Shown here piece after piece: positions 15,580-24,454 of a DNA stretch of 25,665 nucleotides. Source of the DNA: CAYUAI01 sp964442745 (GTDB lineage: Bacteria > Pseudomonadota > Gammaproteobacteria > S012-40); the NCBI GenBank assembly GCA_964442745.1, contig CAYUAI010000060.1:1-25665 (forward strand), written 5' to 3'. The notes beneath the pieces were generated by a model that worked only from the letters and a program-made list of their open reading frames with translations, made no database searches and was not told the origin of the DNA. A program made the position numbers and the translations under genes. Positions within the stretch are counted from its first letter, which is position 1. Every line of letters begins with the position of its first letter.

Positions 15580-17256
15580 ATGATGGAGATGTTGTCTGTG
15601 AGCAATAGACAATGGTATAAAAGTAACAAGCATGAGCAGGGCAGGGCGAGTAAATTTGTATGCCATTGGCTTTGTTTGTCTCGGCTTGGGGGGCTTGGGG
15701 GCATTTCGTTTCTTTTGATGGCAATGGTTTTTTTAACGGCCTGTCTCGAAATTAACATCGATAAAAATGCGGCGGACACCAGTAAAAAATCACCACCTTC
15801 ACCGCTTAATGAGGTTAGCGCCGATGGTAATAATGATTTATTGCCATCGACGGATGATGTTTTTGATGCGGCTGATCATAATAGTCAGTGGCAACCGCCA
15901 GGAACGGTTCATACCGCGATACTCAATCAACGAGATCGAATCATGGTGGTCGATTCGGCGATTTTTCCGACGGGCAAAGATCAAGGTTTTATGGTGATTG
16001 AATTGGAGGTTGTTAGCGCTATCAATGACGAACGAGAACGCAAACAACAGGTTTTCCGATTTGAAGAAGACACAAACTGGTATGAAATGAGCCCGTTGGG
16101 TGATGTCGATATTGATTCGAACATCAGTATATTGACGAATCAGCAAGGCCTCACTTATGCGCTCTGGAAAAGTCAGGATGGGTTCTTGTGGGTAAATGAT
16201 TTTACTCCGATCACAGGTTGGCAGGTACCTCAAGCGGTTAATCAAGATAATAGGGTACATCTGTATCAGATGATATTTAACGCTGATGGTCAATTGATAG
16301 TGCTTTGGACTGAACAATCATTGGAGAAAGGGGCGTTACTTTATGCGCGGCGTTTTTCTGCTGCAGTCGATTTATCGGATGAAGTGATTAGCCTTGCTAT
16401 CGCAGCGGCTCATGAAATGTCGTTTCCGGTGCGATTAGCCGAGGGTTCATTATTGCTGGCGCTGGGGGTAACCAATGCACAGGGCAGCGCCATTCACATG
16501 GCAAGAGTCACCCCTGAGTTTACTTGGCAAGAAAGCTTATGGACAGTAAATCTTGGTGAATATACTTTGCTGGAGGAGGTATCGGATCAAGGGATATTGT
16601 TATCCTATCATGAGGCGCGATCGATGATAAATGCTTATGCATTGACTTCGGTGGCGGATGCACAAACATTGTTGAAATTAGCCTTTGGCGTTGACAATGG
16701 TTGGGGCGATATGGCGGTTGTCGATTTCGCTGAGCCGACGGATAAGCCAGATCAGATCTCAATTTTACAAGCCACGGTGAATAAAGCGGGTGATATGGTG
16801 TTAGTTTGGCATAATATGGGCGATGATTTGCAATATCACAGCCAAATTATTTCCCACGATAATAAACGATACCGGATGAGATTTCGACCATTTGCAAGTG
16901 CGTCCAAGCAAATGAAAGGATTCACGGTTCGTTATGCAGAGAGCACCTTATTGGCCAGTTGGCTGGAGAGTGATCGTTTTGGACGGCAGCGGCTCGTATT
17001 TAAGCAAAGCTATCCCTTGAGTGGCCACAATATCACCGAGTTAGTGCATGGATTTGCTGCGGGTGAATCTGTGTTGCAATCTCCGGGGTTGACGTTTTCT
17101 GGGTCTCAGCCACCGTATTTAAGTTGGGTGGTTATGAGTCCCCTCAATGAGGGTATGTATCGCCTCGATTGGATGGTATCACTACGCCAGATGGTGGCGG
17201 TAGGCGTGGCTGCGAATCTGGGGACAACTTATCGAATAACTACCCGGAGCGAATAA
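15580..17256 (+). CDS. Predicted lipoprotein of unknown function
   Basis: I do not recognise this family. The product (558 residues from ATG 15580) has a long positively charged N-terminus, a hydrophobic segment and a lipobox LTAC, placing the modified cysteine at about residue 55, so it should be membrane-anchored. ATG 15580 or 15583 is preferred because AGGGAGG (15568-15574) lies 5-8 bases upstream; an ATG at 15547 precedes that site. A low-complexity Ser/Pro linker follows the lipobox. The remainder is beta-strand-rich with recurring units of the form GQ-LIVLW or GDMVLVWHN, suggesting a beta-propeller-like fold, but this is a visual impression. It stands alone and ends at a shared terminator. 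Confidence 0.75.
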   Translation: MMEMLSVSNRQWYKSNKHEQGRASKFVCHWLCLSRLGGLGGISFLLMAMVFLTACLEINIDKNAADTSKKSPPSPLNEVSADGNNDLLPSTDDVFDAADHNSQWQPPGTVHTAILNQRDRIMVVDSAIFPTGKDQGFMVIELEVVSAINDERERKQQVFRFEEDTNWYEMSPLGDVDIDSNISILTNQQGLTYALWKSQDGFLWVNDFTPITGWQVPQAVNQDNRVHLYQMIFNADGQLIVLWTEQSLEKGALLYARRFSAAVDLSDEVISLAIAAAHEMSFPVRLAEGSLLLALGVTNAQGSAIHMARVTPEFTWQESLWTVNLGEYTLLEEVSDQGILLSYHEARSMINAYALTSVADAQTLLKLAFGVDNGWGDMAVVDFAEPTDKPDQISILQATVNKAGDMVLVWHNMGDDLQYHSQIISHDNKRYRMRFRPFASASKQMKGFTVRYAESTLLASWLESDRFGRQRLVFKQSYPLSGHNITELVHGFAAGESVLQSPGLTFSGSQPPYLSWVVMSPLNEGMYRLDWMVSLRQMVAVGVAANLGTTYRITTRSE

Positions 17257-17276
17257 GGAATTTAATTTTCCTAAGG

Positions 17277-17311
17277 AAAGCCCACCGCGATGAGAGCGAT
17301 GGGACTTTTTT
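17277..17311. terminator. Rho-independent terminator shared by convergent genes
   Basis: AAAG-CCCACCGC, a seven-base loop, GCGATGGG-A-CTTT and then a run of T (17306-17311). The stem has about 11-12 pairs with one C/A mismatch on the plus strand; on the minus strand that position is a G-U pair. It lies 20 bases after the stop of the plus-strand lipoprotein gene and just past the stop of the convergent minus-strand gene, and can serve both. Confidence 0.8.
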
Positions 17312-17312
17312 G

Positions 17313-18068
17313 TTAAAATTGTATATTTGCGCGTATGGCGCCAGGGGTGTTTATCGAAAAATTGAAACCTTTGCTTTCAGGGTCGACCATGAAAAGTAAA
17401 TCAATCGCAATTTTTTCAGTGGGCATCCAGCGTGTGCCTAGCGCGATGCCAATGTTAGTTTGATCGCGATTGCTAAAATACAATTCAACACCGGGTTTGA
17501 GGTGGCCAATGCCTTCAATTTCCTCCAGGTTCAAATAGGCGCTGCCACTGAGGGTGATGGTTGCATTATTGTTTTCTATGCCCAGTGTGCTATTCGCGGT
17601 GACGAAAACAAAATTTGCGATATAACCAAAGGCTAAACCGACTAGCGCATCATTATTTGTATTGAATAAAAAATCACTATTAGCATCCCATTGGGTATCT
17701 AAGCCCAACATGGCGAATGCCGCTAAACTCATTTCTTCAGCATTAAAATCAATGACATTCGGTGTTAGCGGAATTTTAAATCCAATCGAGGTGTTGCCGG
17801 TCGAAGAGCCACAAATAAGTGAACAGTTATTGTACCGGGTGCCATTGATTGTCACTGCTCTTGCTTCGGATAAAATAATTTCGCCATCAAATGCCCCGAA
17901 GCGAATTTGGCGACTCCGGCTAATTGAGTTGATGAGATCGATTGAGAATTGTTTATCAGGAGCGATGGCTGTGGTTTCTAGGGCAAACGTGCGTGTCGGT
18001 TCTGAGACAGCGATTGATGCATTAATTAGCATTCCCATTGAAAGTATCATTCGTATTGTTTTTCTCAT
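17313..18068 (-). CDS. Predicted secreted protein of unknown function
   Basis: I do not recognise this family. The product is 251 residues from ATG 18068, chosen because GAGAGAGGA ends four bases upstream. The frame extends 18 codons further up, but that extension has no ribosome site. A signal peptide is clear (MRKTIRMILSMGMLINASIA, cleavage near VSEP). The mature part is acidic and beta-rich, with alternating hydrophobic residues and Asn/Thr-rich turns, and contains one nearby Cys pair (CSLIC). It could be a periplasmic or outer-membrane surface protein. Its last codons abut the shared terminator. It is divergent from the OmpA-family lipoprotein gene. Confidence 0.7.
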   Translation of the reverse strand: MRKTIRMILSMGMLINASIAVSEPTRTFALETTAIAPDKQFSIDLINSISRSRQIRFGAFDGEIILSEARAVTINGTRYNNCSLICGSSTGNTSIGFKIPLTPNVIDFNAEEMSLAAFAMLGLDTQWDANSDFLFNTNNDALVGLAFGYIANFVFVTANSTLGIENNNATITLSGSAYLNLEEIEGIGHLKPGVELYFSNRDQTNIGIALGTRWMPTEKIAIDLLFMVDPESKGFNFSINTPGAIRANIQF

Positions 18069-18479
18069 GGATTCCTCTCTCTTCAGTGAGTTGTTTGAAT
18101 GGCGATTAAATAGGGTCTGCATTAGGGGAGTTGCTTAGTTGAATGCTGGGTTTTTCCTATATTCTATTCAATGCGCCTTTTCTACAACAATTCTATTTTT
18201 GTGTATACACCAAAGTCACGACATGTTTAATAATTACACAAAAAAAACTGATGCCGGTTAGTAAATGATCTTTTTAAGGTTTTTGTATTAAGAGCTATCT
18301 GTCTTGTGAATCGCTGTCGCATTCACTCGGTGGTAACGCCATAGTTTGTCATGATTGGTCACTGTCTTAGCAGATTTTGGTGTCTTTGATGCCAGCTTTC
18401 TGCGGTTTAATAGATCCTAGCAAAACGGCTCTATTGATACATGAGCCTTCGTGTTTAATAACCCCCAAGTAGGAGAATT
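18069..18479. other. Divergent intergenic spacer
   Basis: About 410 A+T-rich bases between divergent envelope-protein genes. It holds a perfect ten-base palindrome GTGTATACAC (18201-18210) and a small hairpin GGCTC...GAGCC (18427-18447) just before the ribosome site of the downstream gene. Either could be regulatory, but nothing confirms it. No gene was seen. Confidence 0.4.
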
Positions 18480-19442
18480 ATGATGTTTGAACAAGGCCGC
18501 TACCCGTTTAAATTAACGTTATTACCCCTTTGTATTGTCATGGTGACCGGATGTGCCATCACACCATTGAGTACCGATCAAACCTTGGCCTTATCGTCTG
18601 AGTCTAAGCGAAGTGAGATTGATGTAGTGACCGCTCGTACTGAAACAGCAACGGTGCCGGATTTTGATACGCGAGTGCCTTTACATTTTGAGGTGCCAGC
18701 GTTAACCCATCAGCCATCGGTGGTGGCTGAACAAGTCAATGAAACTCAACCTGATTCCGAATTAATCGCCGATAATTTGACTGCCGATGAATCCTCTGCG
18801 TACCGCGAAGCGCTTATTGATGTTGAAACCTATCAAATACAAGAGACGGGCTTGATAAGGCTGGCGGCGGTTGATTTGGCGGAAGTGTCACCTCCGATGA
18901 TGATGAATGATGACGTGAGCCAAGCGCTAACGCAGTGGCCACCGTCCGCGCAAGTATTGGCAAGCGCGAGTGAGTTTACCGATGTTCTGCCTATCGCTGA
19001 GCTAGAGGATGAGCTAACAAACGAGACCTCGACAGAGCAAAATGTCGTTGTTGCCGAAGATCAATCAATAGATGAAACTTTGCTGGCACACAACAAGTTT
19101 CAATTTGATACCGATAAGTCTCAATTGGCTGACCAGGAGAGTTTATATTTAGCAAGTCATGCCGCCTATTTGTTAGCGAACCCGCATAAAGTGGTTCTCA
19201 TTAAAGGACATACGGATACTCGTGGTGCTGAAAAATATAACCAGAAACTCAGTGAAAATCGGGCAAATAACATCGCTGAAAAATTGCTTGAATTTGGGGT
19301 ATCAAAAAACCAAATGAAGGTGATGGGTTTCGGTGATCAATACCCGCTAAATAATGCAGAAAGTTATGCGCAAAACCGAAGAGTGGAATTAGAATATGTG
19401 GATAATCTGGTGTTAAATGAAGAGGTGGCAAATATCGAGTAG
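18480..19442 (+). CDS. OmpA/Pal-family peptidoglycan-associated lipoprotein
   Basis: Outer-membrane lipoprotein of 320 residues. The signal peptide ends in a lipobox VTGC (Cys25). A long acidic, probably disordered region (about 30-195) is followed by an OmpA-like domain (about 203-308). The domain contains NKFQFDTDKSQL and GHTDTRGAEKYNQKLSENRA, with D246 and R261 at the positions that contact diaminopimelate in peptidoglycan. It resembles Pal in its domain, but is about twice as long and has no tol genes nearby, so it is probably an accessory envelope tether. AGGAG lies just upstream of ATG 18480; a second ATG follows immediately. Confidence 0.88.
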   Translation: MMFEQGRYPFKLTLLPLCIVMVTGCAITPLSTDQTLALSSESKRSEIDVVTARTETATVPDFDTRVPLHFEVPALTHQPSVVAEQVNETQPDSELIADNLTADESSAYREALIDVETYQIQETGLIRLAAVDLAEVSPPMMMNDDVSQALTQWPPSAQVLASASEFTDVLPIAELEDELTNETSTEQNVVVAEDQSIDETLLAHNKFQFDTDKSQLADQESLYLASHAAYLLANPHKVVLIKGHTDTRGAEKYNQKLSENRANNIAEKLLEFGVSKNQMKVMGFGDQYPLNNAESYAQNRRVELEYVDNLVLNEEVANIE

Positions 19443-19505
19443 TTGTCGATTTATTCGGGTCCATATATATGGATGTTGTTACTGGGATCTAGTTCATATT
19501 TGATA

Positions 19506-19543
19506 AGGAATGGGCATGCAATAACTTCCCAGTTTCGCATCTT
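19506..19543 (+). repeat. Solo arm related to the MITE-like element at 24582
   Basis: The segment starting AGGAATGGGCATGCAATAAC aligns with 24582-24620 over about 38 bases with a few differences, including the downstream GCATCTT. No inverted partner arm was found in this spacer, so it is either a truncated element or an independent repeat unit. Confidence 0.7.
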
Positions 19544-19661
19544 GGCCCTCAGCTTTGTTGCTCCGCCTCGCTAAGAACAAAGATTGACACACTCTCAATA
19601 CTTAAATTCATAACGCTATGTATATAGACATTCAGAAATTAAATTTCGTCCGGAAAGACTG

Positions 19662-19695
19662 GTAGGGTGGATTCGTTGCGCTTAATCCACCCTAC
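19662..19695. repeat. Palindromic repeat of the GGATTCG...CTTAATCC family
   Basis: GTAGGGTGGATT and AATCCACCCTAC are perfect 12-base inverted arms around a ten-base centre. The core is shared with both arms of the inverted repeat at 11380-11466. Similar sequences are, to my memory, widespread between genes in many proteobacteria. Confidence 0.85.
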
Positions 19696-19747
19696 ATGGC
19701 TAAAAAGTATCATCGACTCAGGTATCAAGTCATGTTAAAAGGGACAG

Positions 19748-20353
19748 ATGTTAAATACTCATACGTACGTATTGCTAAAAATTAAAAAGGTGTTTAATTA
19801 TCTTATGTCAAACAGCTACTTTCTCAAATTGAATATATTATTTTTTATACTTTTGTTCAGCCTTATTTTGTCGGGGTGCAGTTTTCCTAAAAGAGGTGAC
19901 GGAAAATTGCCGGAAATGCCTTATATGGAAAAAGGCATTGTGCTGGATGTTTCTGCAACGCCAGATTTGAATATGTTTAATGAGCAACCACATACCTTGG
20001 TTTTGGTATTGTACCAATTAGCTGACCCCAATGCGTTTAATCAAATGTTGGGTAATTTCGCCACCTTAGAACAGATGCTAGACGGGAATGATTTTGATCG
20101 AAGTGTATTGACTTGGCAAAGGCTGGTGATCCAACCTGGAGAAAAACAAAAGTTCACTCTGGATAGAGTGGCGGGTGTTCGCTATTTAGGGATTGTTACT
20201 GGCTATTTTTCACAAAGTGTGGCGGCCATTAGTCGCTTAGTTTCAGTGGAAGGCGCACAAAAGAAGAAACGTTTTTTTTGGACGAAAACCGTACCGCAAA
20301 CGGTAGAAACGAGAGTACAGCTCATGTTAGGCCGATCAGCTATTGAGTTGTAA
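19748..20353 (+). CDS. TssJ-like (type VI secretion) lipoprotein
   Basis: Predicted outer-membrane lipoprotein of 201 residues from ATG 19748, or 182 from ATG 19805. The shorter form gives a signal peptide of normal length ending LSGC; neither start has a strong ribosome site. The mature part has the shape of TssJ/VasD: a beta-sandwich with LVLVLYQLADPNAFNQML near residues 81-98, a short linker around LTWQRLVIQPGE, and GVRYLGIVTGYF near 141-152. In type VI secretion TssJ anchors TssM to the outer membrane. No other tss gene is in the window, so it may be an orphan or belong to a dispersed system. An AT-rich start region and flanking repeats suggest an accessory locus. Confidence 0.7.
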   Translation: MLNTHTYVLLKIKKVFNYLMSNSYFLKLNILFFILLFSLILSGCSFPKRGDGKLPEMPYMEKGIVLDVSATPDLNMFNEQPHTLVLVLYQLADPNAFNQMLGNFATLEQMLDGNDFDRSVLTWQRLVIQPGEKQKFTLDRVAGVRYLGIVTGYFSQSVAAISRLVSVEGAQKKKRFFWTKTVPQTVETRVQLMLGRSAIEL

Positions 20354-20503
20354 TCAACGTGTGAGCATAGATTGAGTTCATCACCGTCGTATTTGCCCGT
20401 AGAAAAATGTCTAACTGCTTGATCTGGATATTGATGTTCTCATGGCAAAGCTTTTGTTCTCACGTTCAAGATGACAAATCGTCGCCGATTTCGAGGGGGG
20501 ATG

Positions 20504-20525
20504 CTAGGAGGCTGTCTGAGAATGG
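20504..20525 (+). repeat. Copy 2 of the 22-base dispersed repeat
   Basis: It matches 15265-15286 with one difference. Sequence beyond position 20525 does not obviously match the first copy, so the repeat unit is short or only one end is conserved. Confidence 0.7.
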
Positions 20526-20842
20526 AAATCCCACCACTCCAGCCCCATTTTTCGCCTATTTCCCGATCCTTTTCACCCATTTGTTCCTTGATTCACACTC
20601 AATCTGACATATTCTAAAACAGTTACTTCGGTATATATCCGGCATTGGGCCGCTTAGCGTTTGAAAAATGATAGTTCGTGGTTATTGAGCTTAAATCTAC
20701 TCGATTAATGGCCGCTAACTGGTAATGTGCAGAAATTATTATCCTCAAGTAATTTTTTAGATGACGAATAACACAAGGGTGAGCATTAGTTTAAACATTA
20801 TTCTATCAACGAGGGTTTAACTTTGCACCTTATTAAACGGAG

Positions 20843-20867
20843 TTTGAGTGTATATAGTGCACTCAAA
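20843..20867. promoter_or_regulatory. Perfect inverted repeat, possible operator
   Basis: TTTGAGTG and CACTCAAA are perfect eight-base inverted arms separated by nine bases (TATATAGTG). The site lies about 140 bases upstream of the response-regulator start. The absence of a T-run argues against a terminator; a dimeric repressor or activator site is plausible. No regulator gene nearby is an obvious candidate, since the adjacent response regulator lacks a DNA-binding domain. Confidence 0.4.
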
Positions 20868-21005
20868 TTAAGAATTGATAGGGAATAATCAATGTGGAAA
20901 CCCTTTTGGATGATAGGTGCTAAATCTTTTTGTTCTGCGTAGCGGGTTAAAACGTTTTGAAATTTAGATGATGACTACTTAAATTAATTGATAAAGGTGA
21001 AAAAT

Positions 21006-22031
21006 ATGGAAGCAGGGTTAGTGGAAGGTCAAAGAAATGTTCTTTTTGTTGATGATGAATCTTTAGTGGTTGATTCGTTGAAAATGGTGTTTCGGCGAGA
21101 TAAAACGATTTGTACTTATACGACGACTTGTCAATCTGAAGCGTTAGAAATGATAGAAAAAGAACCCTTTCATGTCGTAGTCTCTGATATGAGAATGCCT
21201 GGTATGAATGGTGCTGAATTATTATCAAAAATTAAAATAGTATCACCCAATACGTTGCGTATTTTACTCACCGGTTATGCTGAAATGGACAGTATTTTAA
21301 AAAGTATTAATCAAGGTGAAGTGTATCGATTTCTTGAAAAGCCTTGGGTCAATCGAGATCTAAAAAATAAAGTGTTAAAAGCTGCCGATATTTCTGCCTC
21401 TTTATGGGAGGCGAATAAGATACATCTGTCCGCGGGTTTAAACAATGATGATATTCAAATTGTCGTTGATAAACCGGACGAATTTGGAAAAAATCAAGAA
21501 ATATTATTTATCGGCCATACGGAGAGTGGTGTATTTAAGTTATTGGGTAGCCAGCTTGAACTGCCAGTGCATCCGGCATCAAATGTGCAAAAAGCCATGC
21601 TGATGCTATCAACGCACCCAGAAATTAGCGTCATTTTAGTTCACATTGATGCTAAATATCGAGAACGTAATAATTATTCACATTTTAGAGATAGTACTGC
21701 GCTATTAAAAACACTTAAAGCCTTATTTCCTTCGGTGATATGTTTAGTTGTTAGTAATGAACGTGATGCTAAAACCGCCATTGAGTTAGTTAATGAAGCT
21801 CAGGTTTTTCGTTATTTATCGCCACCTGTTAGCGATGAAAAAATCGTTCAAGACACCCGTGATGCGTTGCAATATGCCAGAATGATTCAAGTTGACCCGA
21901 CATTGGCCGAGCTCCATCATGTTGATGAAATGAATAGCCAGGAAAAAATAGAATTTATGGAGAAGGTTAATATTTCTTTGTTCGATAAAGTTAAAGGTCG
22001 TTTTAGTAAGTTATTTAGCTTTAATTCTTAA
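21006..22031 (+). CDS. Response regulator with receiver plus degenerate receiver domain
   Basis: Cytoplasmic signalling protein of 341 residues from ATG 21006, chosen because AAAGGTGA (20993-21000) is ideally placed. The N-terminal receiver (about 10-125) has the acidic pair D16/D17, phospho-acceptor D61 (SDMRMPGMNG), T89 and K112 (FLEKPW); all key residues are present. A second receiver-like unit at about 163-295 has the same pattern (ILVHIDAK with D215, VVSNERDAKTA, VFRYLSPPVSDEK), but the invariant lysine is replaced and the acidic pair is missing, so it is probably not phosphorylated. No DNA-binding, GGDEF, EAL or HD-GYP output is present; only a short basic tail follows. It is encoded 56 bases before the kinase and is very likely its partner. 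Confidence 0.88.
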   Translation: MEAGLVEGQRNVLFVDDESLVVDSLKMVFRRDKTICTYTTTCQSEALEMIEKEPFHVVVSDMRMPGMNGAELLSKIKIVSPNTLRILLTGYAEMDSILKSINQGEVYRFLEKPWVNRDLKNKVLKAADISASLWEANKIHLSAGLNNDDIQIVVDKPDEFGKNQEILFIGHTESGVFKLLGSQLELPVHPASNVQKAMLMLSTHPEISVILVHIDAKYRERNNYSHFRDSTALLKTLKALFPSVICLVVSNERDAKTAIELVNEAQVFRYLSPPVSDEKIVQDTRDALQYARMIQVDPTLAELHHVDEMNSQEKIEFMEKVNISLFDKVKGRFSKLFSFNS

Positions 22032-22087
22032 ACTAATTTCCGTGTCTGTATACACTATACATCTGATTATTTTTTGGAAATAATGAT

Positions 22088-24454
22088 ATGAAAAATCACT
22101 ATTTATTTATCCTCACTTTATTAATATTTTCTAGCTATTCGTTAACTCTCGTTGCCGAAGATACACCAGTCGGAGGCAGTAAATTAGAGACACAACTAAA
22201 TAGCCGGCCTTCGGTGAGTGCTTTTGCTTATATCCAAACGATTCAAACACTTCTAAAACAATCAGGATATAATGTGGGTGCGATTGATGGTTTGTATGGT
22301 AATGCGACAGCTAATGGGCTAAAGAGATATCAAACTGATAATGGCTTAGCCGTCAATGGGCAGCCAAATACTGAAACGTGGAATCACCTTAGCAGGCAAA
22401 ATCAACTATTACAAAATAAAGCTTCGATTGAAAAAGTTGTTAATCAGGTGCTAGATAATCAATTAAACGATATTAAATCGATACTTAAAGAAAGCACACC
22501 CGATTTTTCTGTGCCTGTTGCGACGAGTACACCGGTCGTATTGAACCCTGTTCAGGTTCCCATTAGCAAGGATATTAGTAACCAACAATTTACCGCGATT
22601 AATACGGCACCAGGAAAATATCAGCCTCAACCCGGCGATAAAAAAATAATCGTTGGCACCATCGCTAAACGTGGTAAAGAGAAAGCACTGAAAAAATGGG
22701 GGCCTTTATTAGATTATCTATCGACAAATATGGATGGTTATTATTTTGAGCTAAAACCCGGTACGCTAGATGAGTTAGCACAATGGGGTGAAAGCCTGCA
22801 TTATCTATTAACCAATCCAAAAATGTTCGTTGAGTTTGATCTCAATCACGGATTTCGTCCTGTTGCGACACTGCGCAACTTACGTTTAGGGAAATCATAT
22901 GATCGATTTGGCTCGGTCATTTTCACTCGTCAAGATAGGTCCATTAACTCGTTGGAGGAAGCCAAAGGAAATTCCATTGGCATTGTCGGGCATGCCGCCT
23001 GGGGTGGCTGGATTTTAGGATGGCATACTTTTTATCAAGCGGGCATTGACCCCTATGCTGAAATGACAATAAAACCACTGGGGATGTCGCAAGATAAGAT
23101 TGTACAGGCCGTATTAGACAAACAGGTGGATATCGGGGTGGTACGTACCGACACCATTGAACGCATGGTGCAAGAAGGTAAAATAAGCAAAAACGCGCTC
23201 AAGCTTATACACAAAAATACTCAATATGGTAAATCTTTTCCGTTTTGGTTAAGTTCCAAGCTTTATCCTGAATGGACGTTTGCAGCTGGAAGCAATATCA
23301 GTGAACATACCAATAAAAAGGTGGCGGGATTGCTATTGCATTTAGATAAGAATTCGCTGGTCTCTAAAATTGGTAAAAATGATGGCTGGAATATTCCATC
23401 CAGTTACCAAGGTGTTCATGATGTGTTGCGTGATTTACACATTTCACCATATGAAAATTATGGAAAGATAAGCATGAGTGATGTATTGCGAAAATACTGG
23501 GCATTAGTTTTCTCCGTTTTAATTGTATTCATGGCTGCGGTTTTCTTTTCACTGTATTTTCGTAAACTCAATGGGCGTTTATCTTATACGAATACTCAAT
23601 TAATTGATGCTCAAACTCAACTCGTTCAGTCAGAGAAAATGGCCGGTATTGGCATGATGGCTGCTGGGATTACTCATGAAATCAATACACCTCTGGCTTA
23701 TGCGAAAAGTAATACAGAAATGCTCAGAGATGAAATTGAAGATACCACCGATCTATTTAGACAATTACATATGCAAATGACGGAATGCAATGATCACCTC
23801 AGCGACACTGGGCGTGAACTGTTGCAAGAGGCGAAAGAGCGTCTTGACGATACCACCGGTTTTGAAATGCTAAATTATGTTGATAAAGGTTTAAGCAGTA
23901 TTGCTGAGCTAGTGATTAGTCTGAAAAATTATAGTCGGCTTGATTGTGCAGAGTTCGATATCGTTGATGTTCACGAAGGACTTGAGAGTACATTATTAAT
24001 TGCAAAAAATAGCATTAAAGATAAAGTTATCGTCAATAAGCATTATGATGATTTACCTAAAATTGAGTGTCGACCTAGCCAAATCAATCAAGTGATTGTC
24101 AATTTATTAACCAATGCAGTGCAGGCCACGGAAGAAAAGAAAGTGATGTTGCCTGAGAACGAAGCGGAAACATATCAAGGCTGCATTGATATCAAGACCC
24201 ATGTTAATAACGGTTATGTTTATATCAATTTAATAGATAATGGTAAAGGTATTGCTAAAGAGAATAAAAAGCAAATTTTCACGCCCATGTTTACCACCAA
24301 AAAACAAGGCAGTGGCATGGGGATGGGCTTAACATTGAGCGAGCAAATTATCAGTAATCATTATGGTAAGCTTTCCTTTGAATCTGAATATATGCGTGGT
24401 ACTACCTTTACGATTAAATTGCCTATTACTCAGCCGAGAAAGAAAGCGGCATAG
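22088..24454 (+). CDS. Sensor histidine kinase with peptidoglycan-binding and PhnD-like periplasmic domains
   Basis: Inner-membrane kinase of 788 residues. Parts in order: signal peptide (1-23); peptidoglycan-binding type-1 domain (about 45-102; GYNVGAIDGLYGNATANGLK is typical); a linker; a PhnD/phosphonate-type solute-binding domain (about 186-450; IIVGTIAKRG, IGIVGHAAWGGW, KQVDIGVVRTD); one membrane helix (about 468-492); a short coiled coil; the phospho-acceptor region with His530 (GITHEINTPL); and an ATPase domain with N-box NLLTNAVQA (672-680), DNGKG (718-722) and GSGMGMGL (741-748). Known kinases with PhnD-type sensors include TtrS, which senses tetrathionate. Adding a peptidoglycan-binding domain is unusual and suggests sensing at or anchoring to the cell wall. 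The ligand is unknown. It forms an operon with the preceding regulator. Confidence 0.9.
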   Translation: MKNHYLFILTLLIFSSYSLTLVAEDTPVGGSKLETQLNSRPSVSAFAYIQTIQTLLKQSGYNVGAIDGLYGNATANGLKRYQTDNGLAVNGQPNTETWNHLSRQNQLLQNKASIEKVVNQVLDNQLNDIKSILKESTPDFSVPVATSTPVVLNPVQVPISKDISNQQFTAINTAPGKYQPQPGDKKIIVGTIAKRGKEKALKKWGPLLDYLSTNMDGYYFELKPGTLDELAQWGESLHYLLTNPKMFVEFDLNHGFRPVATLRNLRLGKSYDRFGSVIFTRQDRSINSLEEAKGNSIGIVGHAAWGGWILGWHTFYQAGIDPYAEMTIKPLGMSQDKIVQAVLDKQVDIGVVRTDTIERMVQEGKISKNALKLIHKNTQYGKSFPFWLSSKLYPEWTFAAGSNISEHTNKKVAGLLLHLDKNSLVSKIGKNDGWNIPSSYQGVHDVLRDLHISPYENYGKISMSDVLRKYWALVFSVLIVFMAAVFFSLYFRKLNGRLSYTNTQLIDAQTQLVQSEKMAGIGMMAAGITHEINTPLAYAKSNTEMLRDEIEDTTDLFRQLHMQMTECNDHLSDTGRELLQEAKERLDDTTGFEMLNYVDKGLSSIAELVISLKNYSRLDCAEFDIVDVHEGLESTLLIAKNSIKDKVIVNKHYDDLPKIECRPSQINQVIVNLLTNAVQATEEKKVMLPENEAETYQGCIDIKTHVNNGYVYINLIDNGKGIAKENKKQIFTPMFTTKKQGSGMGMGLTLSEQIISNHYGKLSFESEYMRGTTFTIKLPITQPRKKAA

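Larger units (their letters stand above)
19443..19747. other. Repeat-bearing intergenic spacer
   Basis: About 305 bases without a gene. They contain a 14-base palindrome TCCATATATATGGA (19460-19473), a solo arm of the MITE-like repeat (19506-19543) and a palindromic repeat of the GGATTCG family (19662-19695). Confidence 0.6.
20354..21005. other. Long intergenic region upstream of two-component operon
   Basis: About 650 bases with no gene I can support. It contains copy 2 of the 22-base repeat (20504-20525) and a perfect inverted repeat (20843-20867). The second half is A+T-rich and probably holds the promoter of the regulator/kinase operon, but no clear -35/-10 pair was found. Confidence 0.5.

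Noticed and set aside
18434..18461. TTGATA with a TAATAA-like box before the OmpA-family gene
   Set aside because: The -10 match is poor and the resulting leader would be too short for the ribosome site.
20407..20607. 66-codon open frame in the spacer before the regulator
   Set aside because: It runs through the 22-base repeat, has no ribosome site and no recognisable product.
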